Shown here one piece after another: positions 21,752-33,356 of a stretch of DNA of 64,000 nt (positions are counted from its first letter, which is position 1; each line of letters opens with the position of its first letter). The notes below the pieces were generated by a model. That model was not told where the DNA came from, did no database searches, and was given only the letters and a program-made list of their open reading frames with translations. Where the stretch lies: the NCBI GenBank assembly GCA_022925895.1, contig JAKSYS010000035.1:62001-126000 (forward strand), in the 5' to 3' direction. A program made the position numbers and the translations under genes. The DNA comes from Fragilaria crotonensis (Eukaryota > Bacillariophyta > Fragilariophyceae > Fragilariales > Fragilariaceae).

Positions 21752-23534
21752 TTAAGAAAAGGGAAATTTCGCAAAGAACCCTTCTGCTCCGCTCTTGGAA
21801 TAACTTGATCGCACTGTCGATCGGCGCTGTTGCATCATTCTCATGCGGAGAGATCCGGTCTTTGGTGCGACCTTGCGTTGTCGCTCGATCTCTTCTAATT
21901 CTTCTTGCCGACGACGCTCCTCGACTTCGTTGGCTAATGCTTCCCTGATGGCAGTAAAGGTAGGTCGCACCTCCGGTGCATGCGCCCAGCAGCTCTGAAT
22001 CAATTTCTTTAAGTCATTTGAACCAGGAACGACACTTATTTTCGGCCTGTAGCCCTTCGCAACTACCATATCCGCATGCTCATCAACCGACATGCCCTTG
22101 AAGGGCTTATGGCACACCGCAATCTCCCAAAGCAAAATGCCGAATGAGTACACATCAGCTGGAAGGCCATAATGATCCCTGCGATTAACTGAGGATCCTT
22201 TTGTGAGACGAGATCTCGACAGGATTCCCTTGTTACAAAAGCATCTCTTACCTTCAGGTGCCATGTACCGAAGGCTGCCTGTGTTTCCTGTCAGCCTTCG
22301 TTTGCTGTCCACAATCTCTCGGGCCAAACCAAAGTCAAATATTTTGACCCGATTGGATTTTGTAAATCCCACGTTAGACGGCTGACACGAGTGGAGAATG
22401 TCGTGAGAACCGAGAGCAACGTGAAGTTAGAATATCATATGCGTACTGCCTCACCTTGAGATCGCGAAAGACGATGCGATTTTGATGAAGGTATTCCATT
22501 CCTCGAGCAATATCAATTACGACACTTCCGATGCGTTCACACACAAGTTTCGCGCGTTCCTTTTCGTAGAGGTCTGCTTCTGCTACAGCAGCCGCACTCT
22601 CCTTTTTCCGGCTGGTGGATGAGGATCGTCGGCTTTTCGAGGATGGCTTTTGCGGCGTTGGGGAAGTCGGCGCTAATCTAGCTATAGCCAATGCTTCCTT
22701 CTCTGTCCATTCCATGATCTTGTCCTCCAGCGTTTCATGCAGGCGATCGAGAAGTAGGAAATACCCCTGATCAGAGAATAACTTGTTGATGCTTCCCTCC
22801 GTCACGCCAAAGAGTTTGACGATGTTGGGGTGATTAAGGCATGATAGGAGTTTTGCTTCCAATACCAGATCGATAGCGCTGGCGGTAAATTTCTTTTGTT
22901 TCCTCGTAACCTGCGGATGCAAGTGCTTCAAGGCATACACACGTTCTCTGACTTTCATCTCTCGCTGTCCCATGATGTGTCCCTCATCGTCAGAGTGTGT
23001 TGAATCTGAATCCATATCATCTGCAACCGATACCAAGTCCCATATATCTGCTTCCTCAACACGTGGATTTCTCCAATCGCCAGAAGCTGAATTCCAAACA
23101 TCCTCTTGGATTGTCTCATTTCCTGTAGTAACCGTACCAGTATCGGGCAAGTCATCACGGTAGATCAATCGCACTTCGTAAACATGGCTAAAGTTCCCTT
23201 CTCCCAAGAGCTCGCCGATCTCCAAATCGCTCCATCGCAGTTCACTGACGTTCCGCTTTTCTCGCGATGACAAATGTCGAGCTAGTCTGGAATGTTTATC
23301 AAAGTCCTTCGAGTGCTTGAGTGCTTCCTCCCCTGCCACTCGACCCATGGAAGAAGAAACGATCGGCGACTCCCATTGCGGTTGCTGCGACTGTCGCTTA
23401 GAATCTGCTTTGCGAGGAGAACTAACGTTCATCCTGCTGGTGTTTCCTTTTGCCCTACTCGTTGAAGGAATAAATGGATCTGAGACTTTCAGGGTGTCGG
23501 CCTGCCTTCTTGATCGCTGTTGTTGTATGTTCAT
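21752..23534 (-). CDS. Protein kinase (TKL-like, diatom type), three exons
   Basis: Predicted join on the minus strand: 23534-22455, 22381-22252, 22188-21752, with introns of 73 and 63 nt, giving 548 residues. The 63-nt intron is in frame without a stop, so it could be read through; removing it restores the canonical MAPEV. Residues 1-95 are basic and probably disordered. The kinase domain runs from about 103 with glycine loop GEGNFSHVYEV (111-121), ATP lysine in YALKHL (about 203), a long insert before it, 'FRDLKPSN' at 356-363 spanning the first splice, DFGLA, then MAPEV and 'ADVYSFGILLWEI'. A Ser/Lys-rich insert sits in the N-lobe/C-lobe linker region. The C-terminus is a basic Arg/Glu coiled helix. 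A broken paralog lies at 51.9-53.2 kb. Confidence 0.85.
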
Positions 23535-24131
23535 ACTGAAGCATACGATCTGTACGCTTCAAATTCGAACGGACCGGATGACAAATGTGTATGGCGCAAG
23601 GTCTAAAATGCAGTACGGCTTTGATTGTGACATAGTGCTCCGCAGAATCAAGTCTGTATAAGCCCTGAGACACGCAGAAGTCGTTGCACCCTACTTTGCC
23701 ACCTTCGACTATCATGGGTCACGGTTCCCGGTGCGACATTTAGTCCCGAGAGAATTTCCCTTGACACAATACGAGTACACAACAAACGCATAATGAATTA
23801 ACATTAATTACGATTTAAACAAGTTTAAAAGGGGTACTACCCGTAGTACCAGGTATGCATACTGCACCAGTTTTATTGGTCATGGCGTCATTGCAGCTCT
23901 TCACTCTCCACTTCAATCTCTGAACAAAACGGTACTTGTACACACCCTATCATTCAAAATGTATCTGTTAGAGAAAATATGAGCACGAAATACCGGTACT
24001 GTACTGGTAGAGTACAAGTACTCGGAGCATTGCAGATTGCAGATAACGATGAAGCTACTATTCATGTCTTCTTAATCTATGATTATATTATTATATTTGA
24101 CTCTCTTCTACTCCGTACTACTCTACGACCT

Positions 24132-24160
24132 CCAAGGCGGCGGTTCGAGTGCACACGGTT
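24132..24160 (+). repeat. 29-nt dispersed word, copy 1
   Basis: CCAAGGCGGCGGTTCGAGTG plus CACACGGTT. The same word with one mismatch occurs inverted at 25667-25695. The 'GGTTCGAGT' core resembles a tRNA B box but lacks the following CC. Confidence 0.6.
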
Positions 24161-25666
24161 TTTTCCGGATTTTTTTGTTCACGTTATGTAGCTGCTGGTA
24201 CCAAATGTACTCTGACTGACGTTAGCAGGACCGGCTTCATACTTCAAAACCTGCTGGTAATTGTACCAGGTAGACTAGTAGTCTATCATACTCCGATTAC
24301 GAAATAGGATGGCATCGCAATCTTTCATAATGATGCCATCGTGTCATGATTGCACCAAGACACCATGTTTGAGCATTATGTACAATGCTATCTTCTTCTA
24401 CATTAAAAATACTATGAATGAAACAGACCATCAGAATCGGGAAAGAATGTGCATCACAACTTAGCAACTTTATTTCCCTTGGGATAGTAACGAAGCAGCA
24501 TGCAAACTGTGGTTGCAATTCAGCAGAGCCCGGGACGCTTGAGTTGTCGGGAGGCCAATGATTCTCACTTGATTATAAAAACGAATCAGCCGCAATGTCG
24601 TCCACTGCGTTGTCCAGTTGTATTTACGGGTCAAGTAATTGGACGTCAGGCAAAACTGGTCAGTCTGAGGGTCGACGACCCAGCAGTCGCGTGTTAAATG
24701 GCCATCAAGGCCACCAGGCTCTGGTACTGAATATACTACCAAGAAATGGAATGGAGGCTTCGGTGGCTCCATGTGCCACTCGAATGAAATTGCATTTAGC
24801 AAAGAACTGTTTTGGCAATATTGTTGTGTTGTTTCCGATATTGTTGTGTGTTGTTTCACTGGCTGCAGTGTTAACTGCAGAGAGGCTGGCACAATTGATG
24901 ATAACGTCTCATTGCCAATTGATACTGACAAAAAAGCAGTGAAAATAGCTCTATCGTGTCAAGCAAACGTCATCATCATCACCATCAAAGTGATCATCAA
25001 TTGTCCTCTCACATCAGGAGTCCGGAGTCCAAAAGAGTAACGTTGCATTGTGATACTCTGCATTTGCTAACAAGCTCTTCCAAACTGACATGAACGAGAC
25101 CTGCTTCGCGACGACTGATTGCCCTGCTTCCAACAATTTCACAACTGACACCACACGCACTGTTGCTCACACAGACCACAAAATCTGCTCACGCCATTCC
25201 CATTCCCAATCGACATCGAAATGCCAGTGCCAAATTTGGTGCCCGTTCAGCAACATGACAAGTAGGCTTTACAGAGTGGCTCATCAATACAATTCTGCAC
25301 CAAATCTCAAATGCAAATTCTTCTATGCTGCAGCTGGTTGCAGCAGGTACTTGCAGCCTGTCAACAATAGCGGTGGGGACCACAAATGGAAGATTGTCAT
25401 CACTTGGAACTTGCGGTCTCTTGATCTCTCTTGTCTTGCTCCTGGTACTAATGTGCATAATGTGAACACACTTCCAAGACGGAAGGCAAAGTTACGGTTT
25501 GTGCAGCCAGTGTAATCGGGGATGCCATGGTCGCTCAAGGTGGAAGGACGACGAATGAGACTATTGCAGACGGAGCACGTTCGAATTTCCGTAGTAACAA
25601 GGACGTAGAATTACTAGTAGGAGCTACGATGATGACTGTTAAAAAAACTGGCACGAATCTTCCTTC

Positions 25667-25695
25667 AACCGTGTGCACTCGAACCGCCGCATTGG
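25667..25695 (-). repeat. 29-nt dispersed word, copy 2 (inverted)
   Basis: Reverse complement of the word at 24132-24160, with one mismatch (CCAAT versus CCAAG). Both copies have T-rich sequence shortly downstream in their own orientation. Confidence 0.6.
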
Positions 25696-25800
25696 AGCTA
25701 GTACTCTAGAGAGAGGTCGATATGATGCTGTCGATGCCAGCACCATATGCATAGGCTCGAACCGTGGCAATCCCTGCAAATACAACAAATATACTCTGAG

Positions 25801-27124
25801 AGCATGTCTTATCGTTGGGGGTACACCAGCCCTCTCATGTACCCGGGGTACATCGATGTACCCTTCAAACAAAAAAAAATTGGCATTCTTTATCGTGTAC
25901 TGTAGTACTGCGTACTGCGGTTTTGCGATCACCTGAGCAACGTTCAAATAATTGACACTAGTTCTAAACCCTCTCTAGAAAGTTGCTATTAACATCCATC
26001 ACTGTTGGCATTCACAATACTGATTGTAAGAGACCCCTAGTACTCCATGATATCACAAAAGATAATCAGGCGACAAAATTGACTGATGTGGGCAAAGTTG
26101 TTACCTTTGTCGATGCCAATACCTTCCGTAGCAATTCGATGACTTTTATGCCATGGATGGGGTGGTCCAAGGTTTGACTAAAGTAGGCAGCATTTTCTGA
26201 CCACCATGAAGTGGCAGAATTTTTGACTGAACAGGTTGAGGTGGTGGCAGATCTCGCTTCTTGATTTGATCAACAAGCAAGATAATTGAAATGGCGTCGA
26301 AGGAACTGGTTGCGATTGCTTCATTTGTGGCACAAGAAGGTCTTAATGTCAACGTAGATCAAAGATGGTCATGCAACCCTTGATCAATTGCACAGTCATG
26401 ACGGTCTTGAGCCAGACTGCGCCAATGCTTTTCGTCCGGAACAAAATGCTAGCAACAACAGCAAGCTTGACGGTAGTATCCTCTCGGATAATGGCTGTGG
26501 AATCCACAATCTGGGTGAAAGCTGCCATTCTTCACCTCGGTAAGACTCTTTTGCAAGGGATCAAGCAACAGCTGGCAATTTGCCTTGGAAATGCGGTGAA
26601 ACTCCCTTGGGAATAGCAATTGTGACGACTCGTAGTAAATGTCATCATTTCACGGTCGGACTTGTTGGTACTAGCGAGGGTATCGTCAGACGACACGACC
26701 ACAGCACACATCAAGGAAGAAATCAAGGAGGAGGTGATGGTCGTCCTTAATACGGGGTGAGTGGAGGGTGTGCATCCTGTGGAGGTATTAGCGGAGGATG
26801 AGTTCCCATCGTTGCGCAATTGTTTGTTGCGAGTTGCGAGTTGCGATGCAACACAGCATAGACAACTGCACCAATGTTGGGACTTGTAGATTTGGTATAA
26901 GAATACACAGTAAAAACACGAAGGATCACTGTATAGTCCCACTGGAGCAATTGATACAGTACTGACCCTGGGTACATGGGGGTCAGATTTTGCAAATGTG
27001 ACCCTAGAGTAGGTCATCAAAAGGTACATCATCTGACCCCCTGATCCGATGTACCCCTCATAAGAATTGCTTTTTTGAAAAAATTCGAAAAATCAGAGAT
27101 GTACGCCCCACGATAAGACATGCC
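25801..27124. mobile_element. Non-autonomous DNA transposon candidate with inverted ends and 5-bp duplication
   Basis: The left end AGCATGTCTTATCGTTGGGG and the right end, read on the other strand, GGCATGTCTTATCGTGGGGC form terminal inverted repeats matching at 22 of 25 positions. The element is bordered by CTGAG at 25796-25800 and again at 27125-27129. Subterminal 'GGGGTACATCG' words occur near both ends. The 1,324-bp interior holds coding-like scraps on the plus strand (for example 'MASKELVAIASFVAQEGLNV' near 26,290) but no transposase I can name. A 5-bp duplication with these ends fits no common superfamily that I can name. Confidence 0.6.
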
Positions 27125-27129
27125 CTGAG

Positions 27130-27661
27130 TAGACAGCGTTCGAGTTTCGAGTTGTATACCTATCATATGTACCATAGACATCAACGACTGAGTATAAGCA
27201 TTATGTTACTGGTAGCTACCATGTTGCTACGTTCAAAGCCTACCGGTAGGTTTGCCACAAAAACAAAGAAAATCTTGATTCAGAAAGTTTTTGGTTTTTG
27301 CCACCCCTGGGGTTCAACCTTGTATTACCTTTCTCTCTACTAGAGTAGAGTCTATAGTTCAGGTACTAGTAGTAGAGTGCTTGGAGACTTGGATTAGCGT
27401 AGAGGGCACATCATAGTGATACCTAAAAATATTTCTTTACCTTAATTGAGTTGAAAGGCATCATCAATCATTTTTTATCGTGACCGCATGTCGCGGGTTC
27501 GTTGAGACCTCAAACAGTAGGTTTGATTCCTCATGAAGTCGCCAATCTATCTGTCATTCCGTACCTGGTTGTACCAGGTATGTGGTTCAGAGCAGCATAC
27601 TAAAATCTCGACCTGGCAAGCTGTCTACTAGACGTTCCAGATGCATCGCGAAGGACGGGGC
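27130..27661. other. Spacer downstream of FANCD2
   Basis: No gene seen. Contains a few GTAC and CTAGTAGTAG words at 27,330-27,380. Confidence 0.4.
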
Positions 27662-30600
27662 TTATCGACTCATTGGAAACAGTTTGAGCGCGCCATCCGC
27701 AAGTTCTAAGCTCGATGACTCATTGAATTCTTCATCCGAATCATCGCTGCCCCAATCTCCTACAACGCCAAATTCGTCAGACGATTCGTGGTCTTCGTCG
27801 TAATCCCACTCACATTCTGCCTCTCGATCCGCTTCGAGTTCACCGCCTACAGTAGGCGTTATACGTCGCTTCTTACGTTTCGCAAAACTTGGCTCAACAG
27901 GATCATCGTCATTATGGACATCAAAGCCGTTGACGTCCACATTTCTCATACGAATGGGCTCGCTCCCTCCCTTTCCGTCAAGGAAATTATTAGCGGGCAC
28001 CACATTGTGAGAGAGGGCGATGCCCTTCAGCGTACTTGCAGTGCGCTCAGACGCAAGGATTAATGCCGTTACCTTTCGGCCGGAACCTTCGAGCGATTGG
28101 TCGACGCTATTGCGCGCAAAACCACAGAATGAAACAACAGTTCCACACGAAGCTGCGCAAATATCTTGAAGAAACGCTTCCAAGTAGTGGACAGAAGCAC
28201 TGTCTGTCTTGCCTGCTTGCCGTTCCGCAAACGTCAGGAGCGGTTGCGAGTTTCGCCAGTCGACGCAAGCCTGTGTTTGTGAAATGGTCAGATCTAGCAA
28301 ATGGTGGCAGCAACTAATCAGAAGCTGAACGAAGCGCCTTGGAAAGAGGGACAGGTTGCTTCCTGTCAATGTCACGAGACGACCGAAAATTCGAGGAAAA
28401 TCGATTAGGTGAGAAAAAGGGCTCTTTCCTTCCACGCACCGAGCTGGCTCAAGAACAGCGAATGTTGAAATGATCATGTGCATCGTCATTTCCACGTAAA
28501 TGGCAAGTGTTCCTCCGTTCAAGCTGGGAATCGATGAAAGGCCGAACGATCCTACATTAGGCGTCGTTTTTGACTTCGCACGTCTGTCGTTTGATATGAC
28601 CTTCTCTTTTGGCCACTGCAAGTACTTCTCAATGTCATCGATGAGGCTTGAAAGCATTGCTGCTTCCTGTCCACTTGCCGCTAGAGGTTGTGACAGCAAC
28701 GACCACAGCAGAAGGAGGGAACGGCGAATCGTTTCATGGGATATGAAGTCCTTCAACTGGCTGGTGGAGCACTTTACTATGGAAGCTCTCAGCACCTTAC
28801 TTGCTGGGTGGATGTTTCTGTCCAATCCAAGAAATTTGCTTGAGATTATGCCAAATATAGCGGACATCCCCGATTTCAGTGTTGTCGGCGGTGCTGAGTA
28901 GATTGTGTGCATCATACGCCAGCATGCATCTAGTGCTCTCCTGAGAAGTCGCGTCGGGTCGAGACTGCCAATGAGGCCAAGGATCTCTCCGACCTGAAGT
29001 GCAACACTTGGGTCTGCAAGCCCTTGGAGATCACGTAGGAACTGATCAAACAGAATTGCTGCAAGGTTTGATTGATCTTCATTGTGATCCTTTTCTCCAC
29101 GTATCATACCCTTCAACATCACGACGCACTGGCCGGCTGTTGACGGCTTTCGCTCACGAAGAACGCGGTCCAGCGCACATATAATGTATTCAAGGTAGGA
29201 CGACGACAAGCGGGCCAAGTCGAACACTCGTTGAGTTGCCACTTTGTCAGATTGCTTGGGATTCGGTTTGATCATAGGTAGCAGGCTGCCAAGAACCAAA
29301 CACGCATGTCCCAACACATCTGGATTTAGAAAGACTGTAATCCTGTGTGCTTGGTAAGCTGAAATCGAATGCTCCAAAATCTGTACCCTAAGCAGCAAAA
29401 TCATGTCGATATGGCTTTTCATGCCATTAATCGGGGCTTCCTTTTGAAAGAGCAAAGTGTTGTCTGATTCACCAAGCATGCAAACTTTAATGAGTTCAAC
29501 ATCCAGGGTTGACAATCTGCTCATCAGAGACGACAGAATTTCGCGGCCGTGTGACGCTCCTTCAGAGAGTACCTTCTCCTGCGAGAGAAGGTCGCATCCG
29601 GAGGCGTCGGTTTTGTCGCGGCGCCTCAGCGCGAATGCAAGTACTTCAACGAAATTCAACAAGAATTCCACCCTATCGTGAAGATCATAGATCTTGAGAA
29701 GCTGATACTTCAAAAGATTCATCACAACACGTTCGCGACCTATAGTCTCATCCGTAAGTTTACCAACGCCTTGAAGGCCCACGTAGTGATCGTAGCTGTT
29801 TCGAAGCACGGCGATCGAGAGTCCAATGCTCAAAAGCAGCGCCAAGGCAAGGCGCAAGAGGCTCTCGAAATGTTTCTTTCGTGACAAGAAGTCATCGTCC
29901 CCAAGCAGCGATATGCGTAGCCGATTTAGCTGACTTAAATTGTGGGATATCTCGCCGAGGACGTAATTCTTCAAAACAGAAGCAACTCCGTCGTCAGGTT
30001 TGTCATCGCTCGAGAATGGGAAGGCGGGGAGCTCAATCGACGCTTCCAACCAGCCATCCGGCAACCACTTTGAACCTAACGCCTCGTTTGACTGCTTGCG
30101 CCCTTGGTGCAAATACGTGTCCACGAGAGTGAACACCCAGCTAACCTCGCCGGCCCAATCGTTTGGACTCGAAGCCCACGAAAGTGCAAAAGGTATTCAG
30201 ACAAAAGCAAGTTTCGCCGTTTTCTCCTTGTCGCATCATTTGCTGAGTTGACGAAACAAGACGGAGTCTCGGTATACGCGAGGCTGATGTTCGTGCGTCT
30301 GGCTTGCAAGTAAACCTCTTTAACTTGCACCAGACCTGTATTAGCCATTATCATTTTGACGTGCTGAAAGACATCGGCAAGCCCCCCACGCTGTTGAGCC
30401 GCCCAAATTGAAAGGAAGTCAAGTCCATTGGAGCCAACCACGGACTCAACCGTCCTTCTATTGGAAGGCAACATAATCTTTAGCACCCATTGAAAGATGC
30501 AATCCCTGTCATTCGCAGGCAATGCGTTCGATTGCACCATGCATGATGCAAGCACTAATCCCCTACCGACCATGTGTGCGTTTTCTTGTTGAGTCCCCTG

Positions 30601-32012
30601 ACTCCGGATACCAGAAGAACTAAAAAGGAGCTTTTGGAGTAGTATCATGAGCTCAGTTGAGTCTATGCCACCACCTAGGCCTCCATCTAAGAGACTGACC
30701 AGGATAGAGCATACTTCTTTGTAACCGGAACTTCGTTTCTCGGTGGTCAAGCGCTCAACAAGCACGAATTTAAACCTGAGGACAGACGAAGGGTCGTCGA
30801 TCGCAAGTGCGAGGACGAGCCCATGAACTGCGTCGCACGTGGCATCGATACGTTCCCCAGACCCGATTTCCATCCGACGTCGCTTCCTTCGTGACCCCAC
30901 GATGGAAGCAACTTCATCCCCTAAGTGCAGGAGGGATCGCACTAGCTCCTCTTGTCGAACCCTGTCAAGTCGACGGTGCAGATCCATGACGAAAGCGTGA
31001 GTTTTTGACAGGATTACTTTGGTGTCCATTGACGGCAAACGAATGGGAGAAAGCAGAAGGAAAAGGCTCAGCTCCAACATTGCCGGAGGCATCCGTTCCT
31101 GAACCAGGGATCGCTCTCGGTGTCGCAAAGCTAGCACGCAGTCCACAAGTTCTTCGAAGGGAAAGGAATTGTTAAGCAATGTATCATCCAGTAGAGACTC
31201 GATCTTCGATTTGAAATGGGATCGTTGATAGAGGTCAAGTAGCACTACCAGATCGAGATGCACAAACGTGCGGCTATCGTTTCTCTGCAAGACATCAGTC
31301 GAACTTGAAGCCTTCATTTGCCCCAATATTTCCATGTATGCGTCACAAAGCAGCAGACCATTATTCTCGTGCTGCAGCTCCGCCAAGACTAGGCTCCTAC
31401 TAACGAAAAGTCGTCCACTACGTCACGAATTCTATCAAAGGCTTGAAGAGCTTCGTTCGTTCCTGTGACATTTCGCAACATGGATTGCACCACAACAGGT
31501 AAGTCTTCCGGTTCCGCTTCAGGAAGCGAGGCTAGTGCCAACTTCCAAGCCTCTTGACGTCCTTGATCCGACAGGGAAAGAGTGGACAAGGAACCAATGA
31601 TAGGCAACAATGACGACGAATCCTTTAGCAGGACATCCCTGAACACTTCCAGAATCGTGTCTGTCGCTACTTCGCGTTCATTCTCATCGAGAGGCATAGC
31701 ATATGGAAGGATATCGAGTAGTTGCTGCCTCCCGTAGGCAGTTTTTCGGATGGTTTCCAACAAAGCCAAACGCAGGTTGGGATCCCCTGGCCCTAGCTCC
31801 GACAACACCAGTGCAAGTCCTTCTCTGATGATACCAATGGGAACTTCCGATCTCGATTCTTTGTACCATGATTGAAGAAATTCTGTGATTGAGTAAAGGA
31901 TCAAAAGCGCACAATCACGGCGCACAACATCCGAAATGGACGACAACTTGAGAATTTTCCCTTGATTATTCAAGGTGTCTCTCAAGGCCGCAATTGACTC
32001 ATTCGGATCCAT
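27662..32012 (-). CDS. FANCD2: Fanconi anemia group D2-like protein
   Basis: Predicted join on the minus strand: 32012-31422, 31371-30203, 30140-27662, with introns of 50 and 62 nt in phases 0 and 2, giving 1,412 residues. The all-helical solenoid matches FANCD2 in order: 'EDLPVVVQSMLRNVTGTNEA' (about 171-190) against human EDLPVIIKFILHSVTAMDT, then 'HLDLVVLLDLYQRSHFKSKI', a 'LLFWVFTLVDTYL' segment across the second splice, a region with 'ERVVMNLLKYQLL', and a strongly acidic C-terminus (27,700-27,810) as in other D2 proteins. FANCD2 pairs with FANCI, is monoubiquitinated and clamps DNA at interstrand crosslinks in the nucleus. The N-terminus is about 100 residues shorter than in human, so an upstream exon may be missing. 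The second donor (GTCTGA) is weak. Confidence 0.72.
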
Positions 32013-33356
32013 TCCTTTGAATTAAGTCTTTCAGGATGAAAATTATTTCATGCCGACTTTCGGTTATTAGAGAAAGGAAGATTGTCGAGAAGGTTGCATC
32101 GTTTTTAGGGTCTGCATCACCATCCTCGAAATGAGATCAACGAAATTGCGGACCGCGTAAGCCATTACGGAATTCCAGTATCGTCGTGCCGTTTGGTACT
32201 GCAGTATCGTGTGGTAGTACTGTGGAGCATACTTACAAATCAGTCGTTTGCCGGTATGTTACAGAGGCAAAAAAAGGCGCGCTTCCCACCAAATTTCTAC
32301 TACATGTACCAGGGGCTACTGATAGAAACCATGCATACACACAGTAGTACAAGTACTACTACATCGGAATACATGCAGGCTCTTTCTGCTTCGGCTCTGA
32401 AATTATGGTGCAAGGGTGGCATTGAATAGCCATGCCCGGGCGTGAGGGATGGGGCGCAAAGGGTGGAGCAATTAACAATTCCATTCTCTATTACCTACAC
32501 GGTGAACTACCTGTAGAGTCATGGTGTATGATAGATGGAGTCGAGAACCTCAACCTCGAGAACGAGCGACGCTTATGAAGCTACTCCAGACACTAGGTAC
32601 AAAAAAAACAAAGGCCTCTCACATCAACTAAAACGGTTTTCTCGGCTCTTCTTATTGATTCCCTCTCCAAAACTAGGTCCAACACCTATTTCAAGGACGT
32701 CAGTGGACATGTTTAAAGGGATGCTGTGGCCGAGATAACACTGTCTCCAATCGGTTGTGAGCGAAGGCATTCTCATATCAACACAAGTTGCAGCACTGGC
32801 AGCAATCCCACGTACACTTCATCTCGGTTGATGTTTCAGGAGGTGAGCAGTGTAGCTAACATATGTTTGTAGCAGGAAATCAATGTTGTCGTAAACCAGT
32901 GTCAGGGCCAATCATCATTTTCTAAACAAGCCACTCTTGTAATCTAGGGTCAACACCGCGTGTTTGCAACTTGTCAGTACTCTCCACAGCACCCCTGTTA
33001 TGCAACTCCGGGTCAAACAATAACCCTTCATGTGAAAGTCAGTCTAGGAGCTATGCATTGACAGGTGCGGGCCATCAGATGGAGACAATGCCATCCAAGG
33101 GGAGAGCAGGTACTGGTGCGGTTCGGCACCGTGTTAAGGAAAGCGTCACATGTTTTCACGTTCACTTTTCAATCATACAGCATAAGGATTGTCTCTCGTC
33201 ATGCCGGTGCGTGCACTCCGAGAAGACTGCATATTGCTTCCGGAAAGTAATTCCAGTGGTCATCACAGTTCCCATCGTAGGCTCGTAGTTTTTGCCAGGC
33301 ACGTAGGCAATCAAACGCCTAATGGACAGATGTAGTGTGTTCTAAACTTGCTCGTA
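32013..33356. other. Spacer between two minus-strand genes
   Basis: GTAC words cluster at 32,190-32,370. No recognised gene. The 105-codon frame at 32,971-33,288 has no family features. The part adjacent to 32,012 is the likely FANCD2 promoter. Confidence 0.4.

Larger units (their letters stand above)
23535..25795. other. Gene-free spacer, GTAC-rich
   Basis: No supportable gene. GTAC clusters at 23,830-24,030 and 24,195-24,300. Frames of 115-153 codons around 24,470-24,940 overlap on both strands and show no family features. A 141-codon frame at 25,090-25,515 is His/Ser/Thr-rich and unconvincing. An inverted pair of a 29-nt word is listed separately. Confidence 0.4.

Noticed and set aside
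24132-24160. tRNA gene suggested by a B-box-like GGTTCGAGT
   Set aside because: No acceptor stem, no A box and no CC after the B box; kept only as a repeat.
24470-24942. Overlapping frames of 153 and 115 codons on opposite strands
   Set aside because: No motif, no ATG context and mutual overlap; likely chance.
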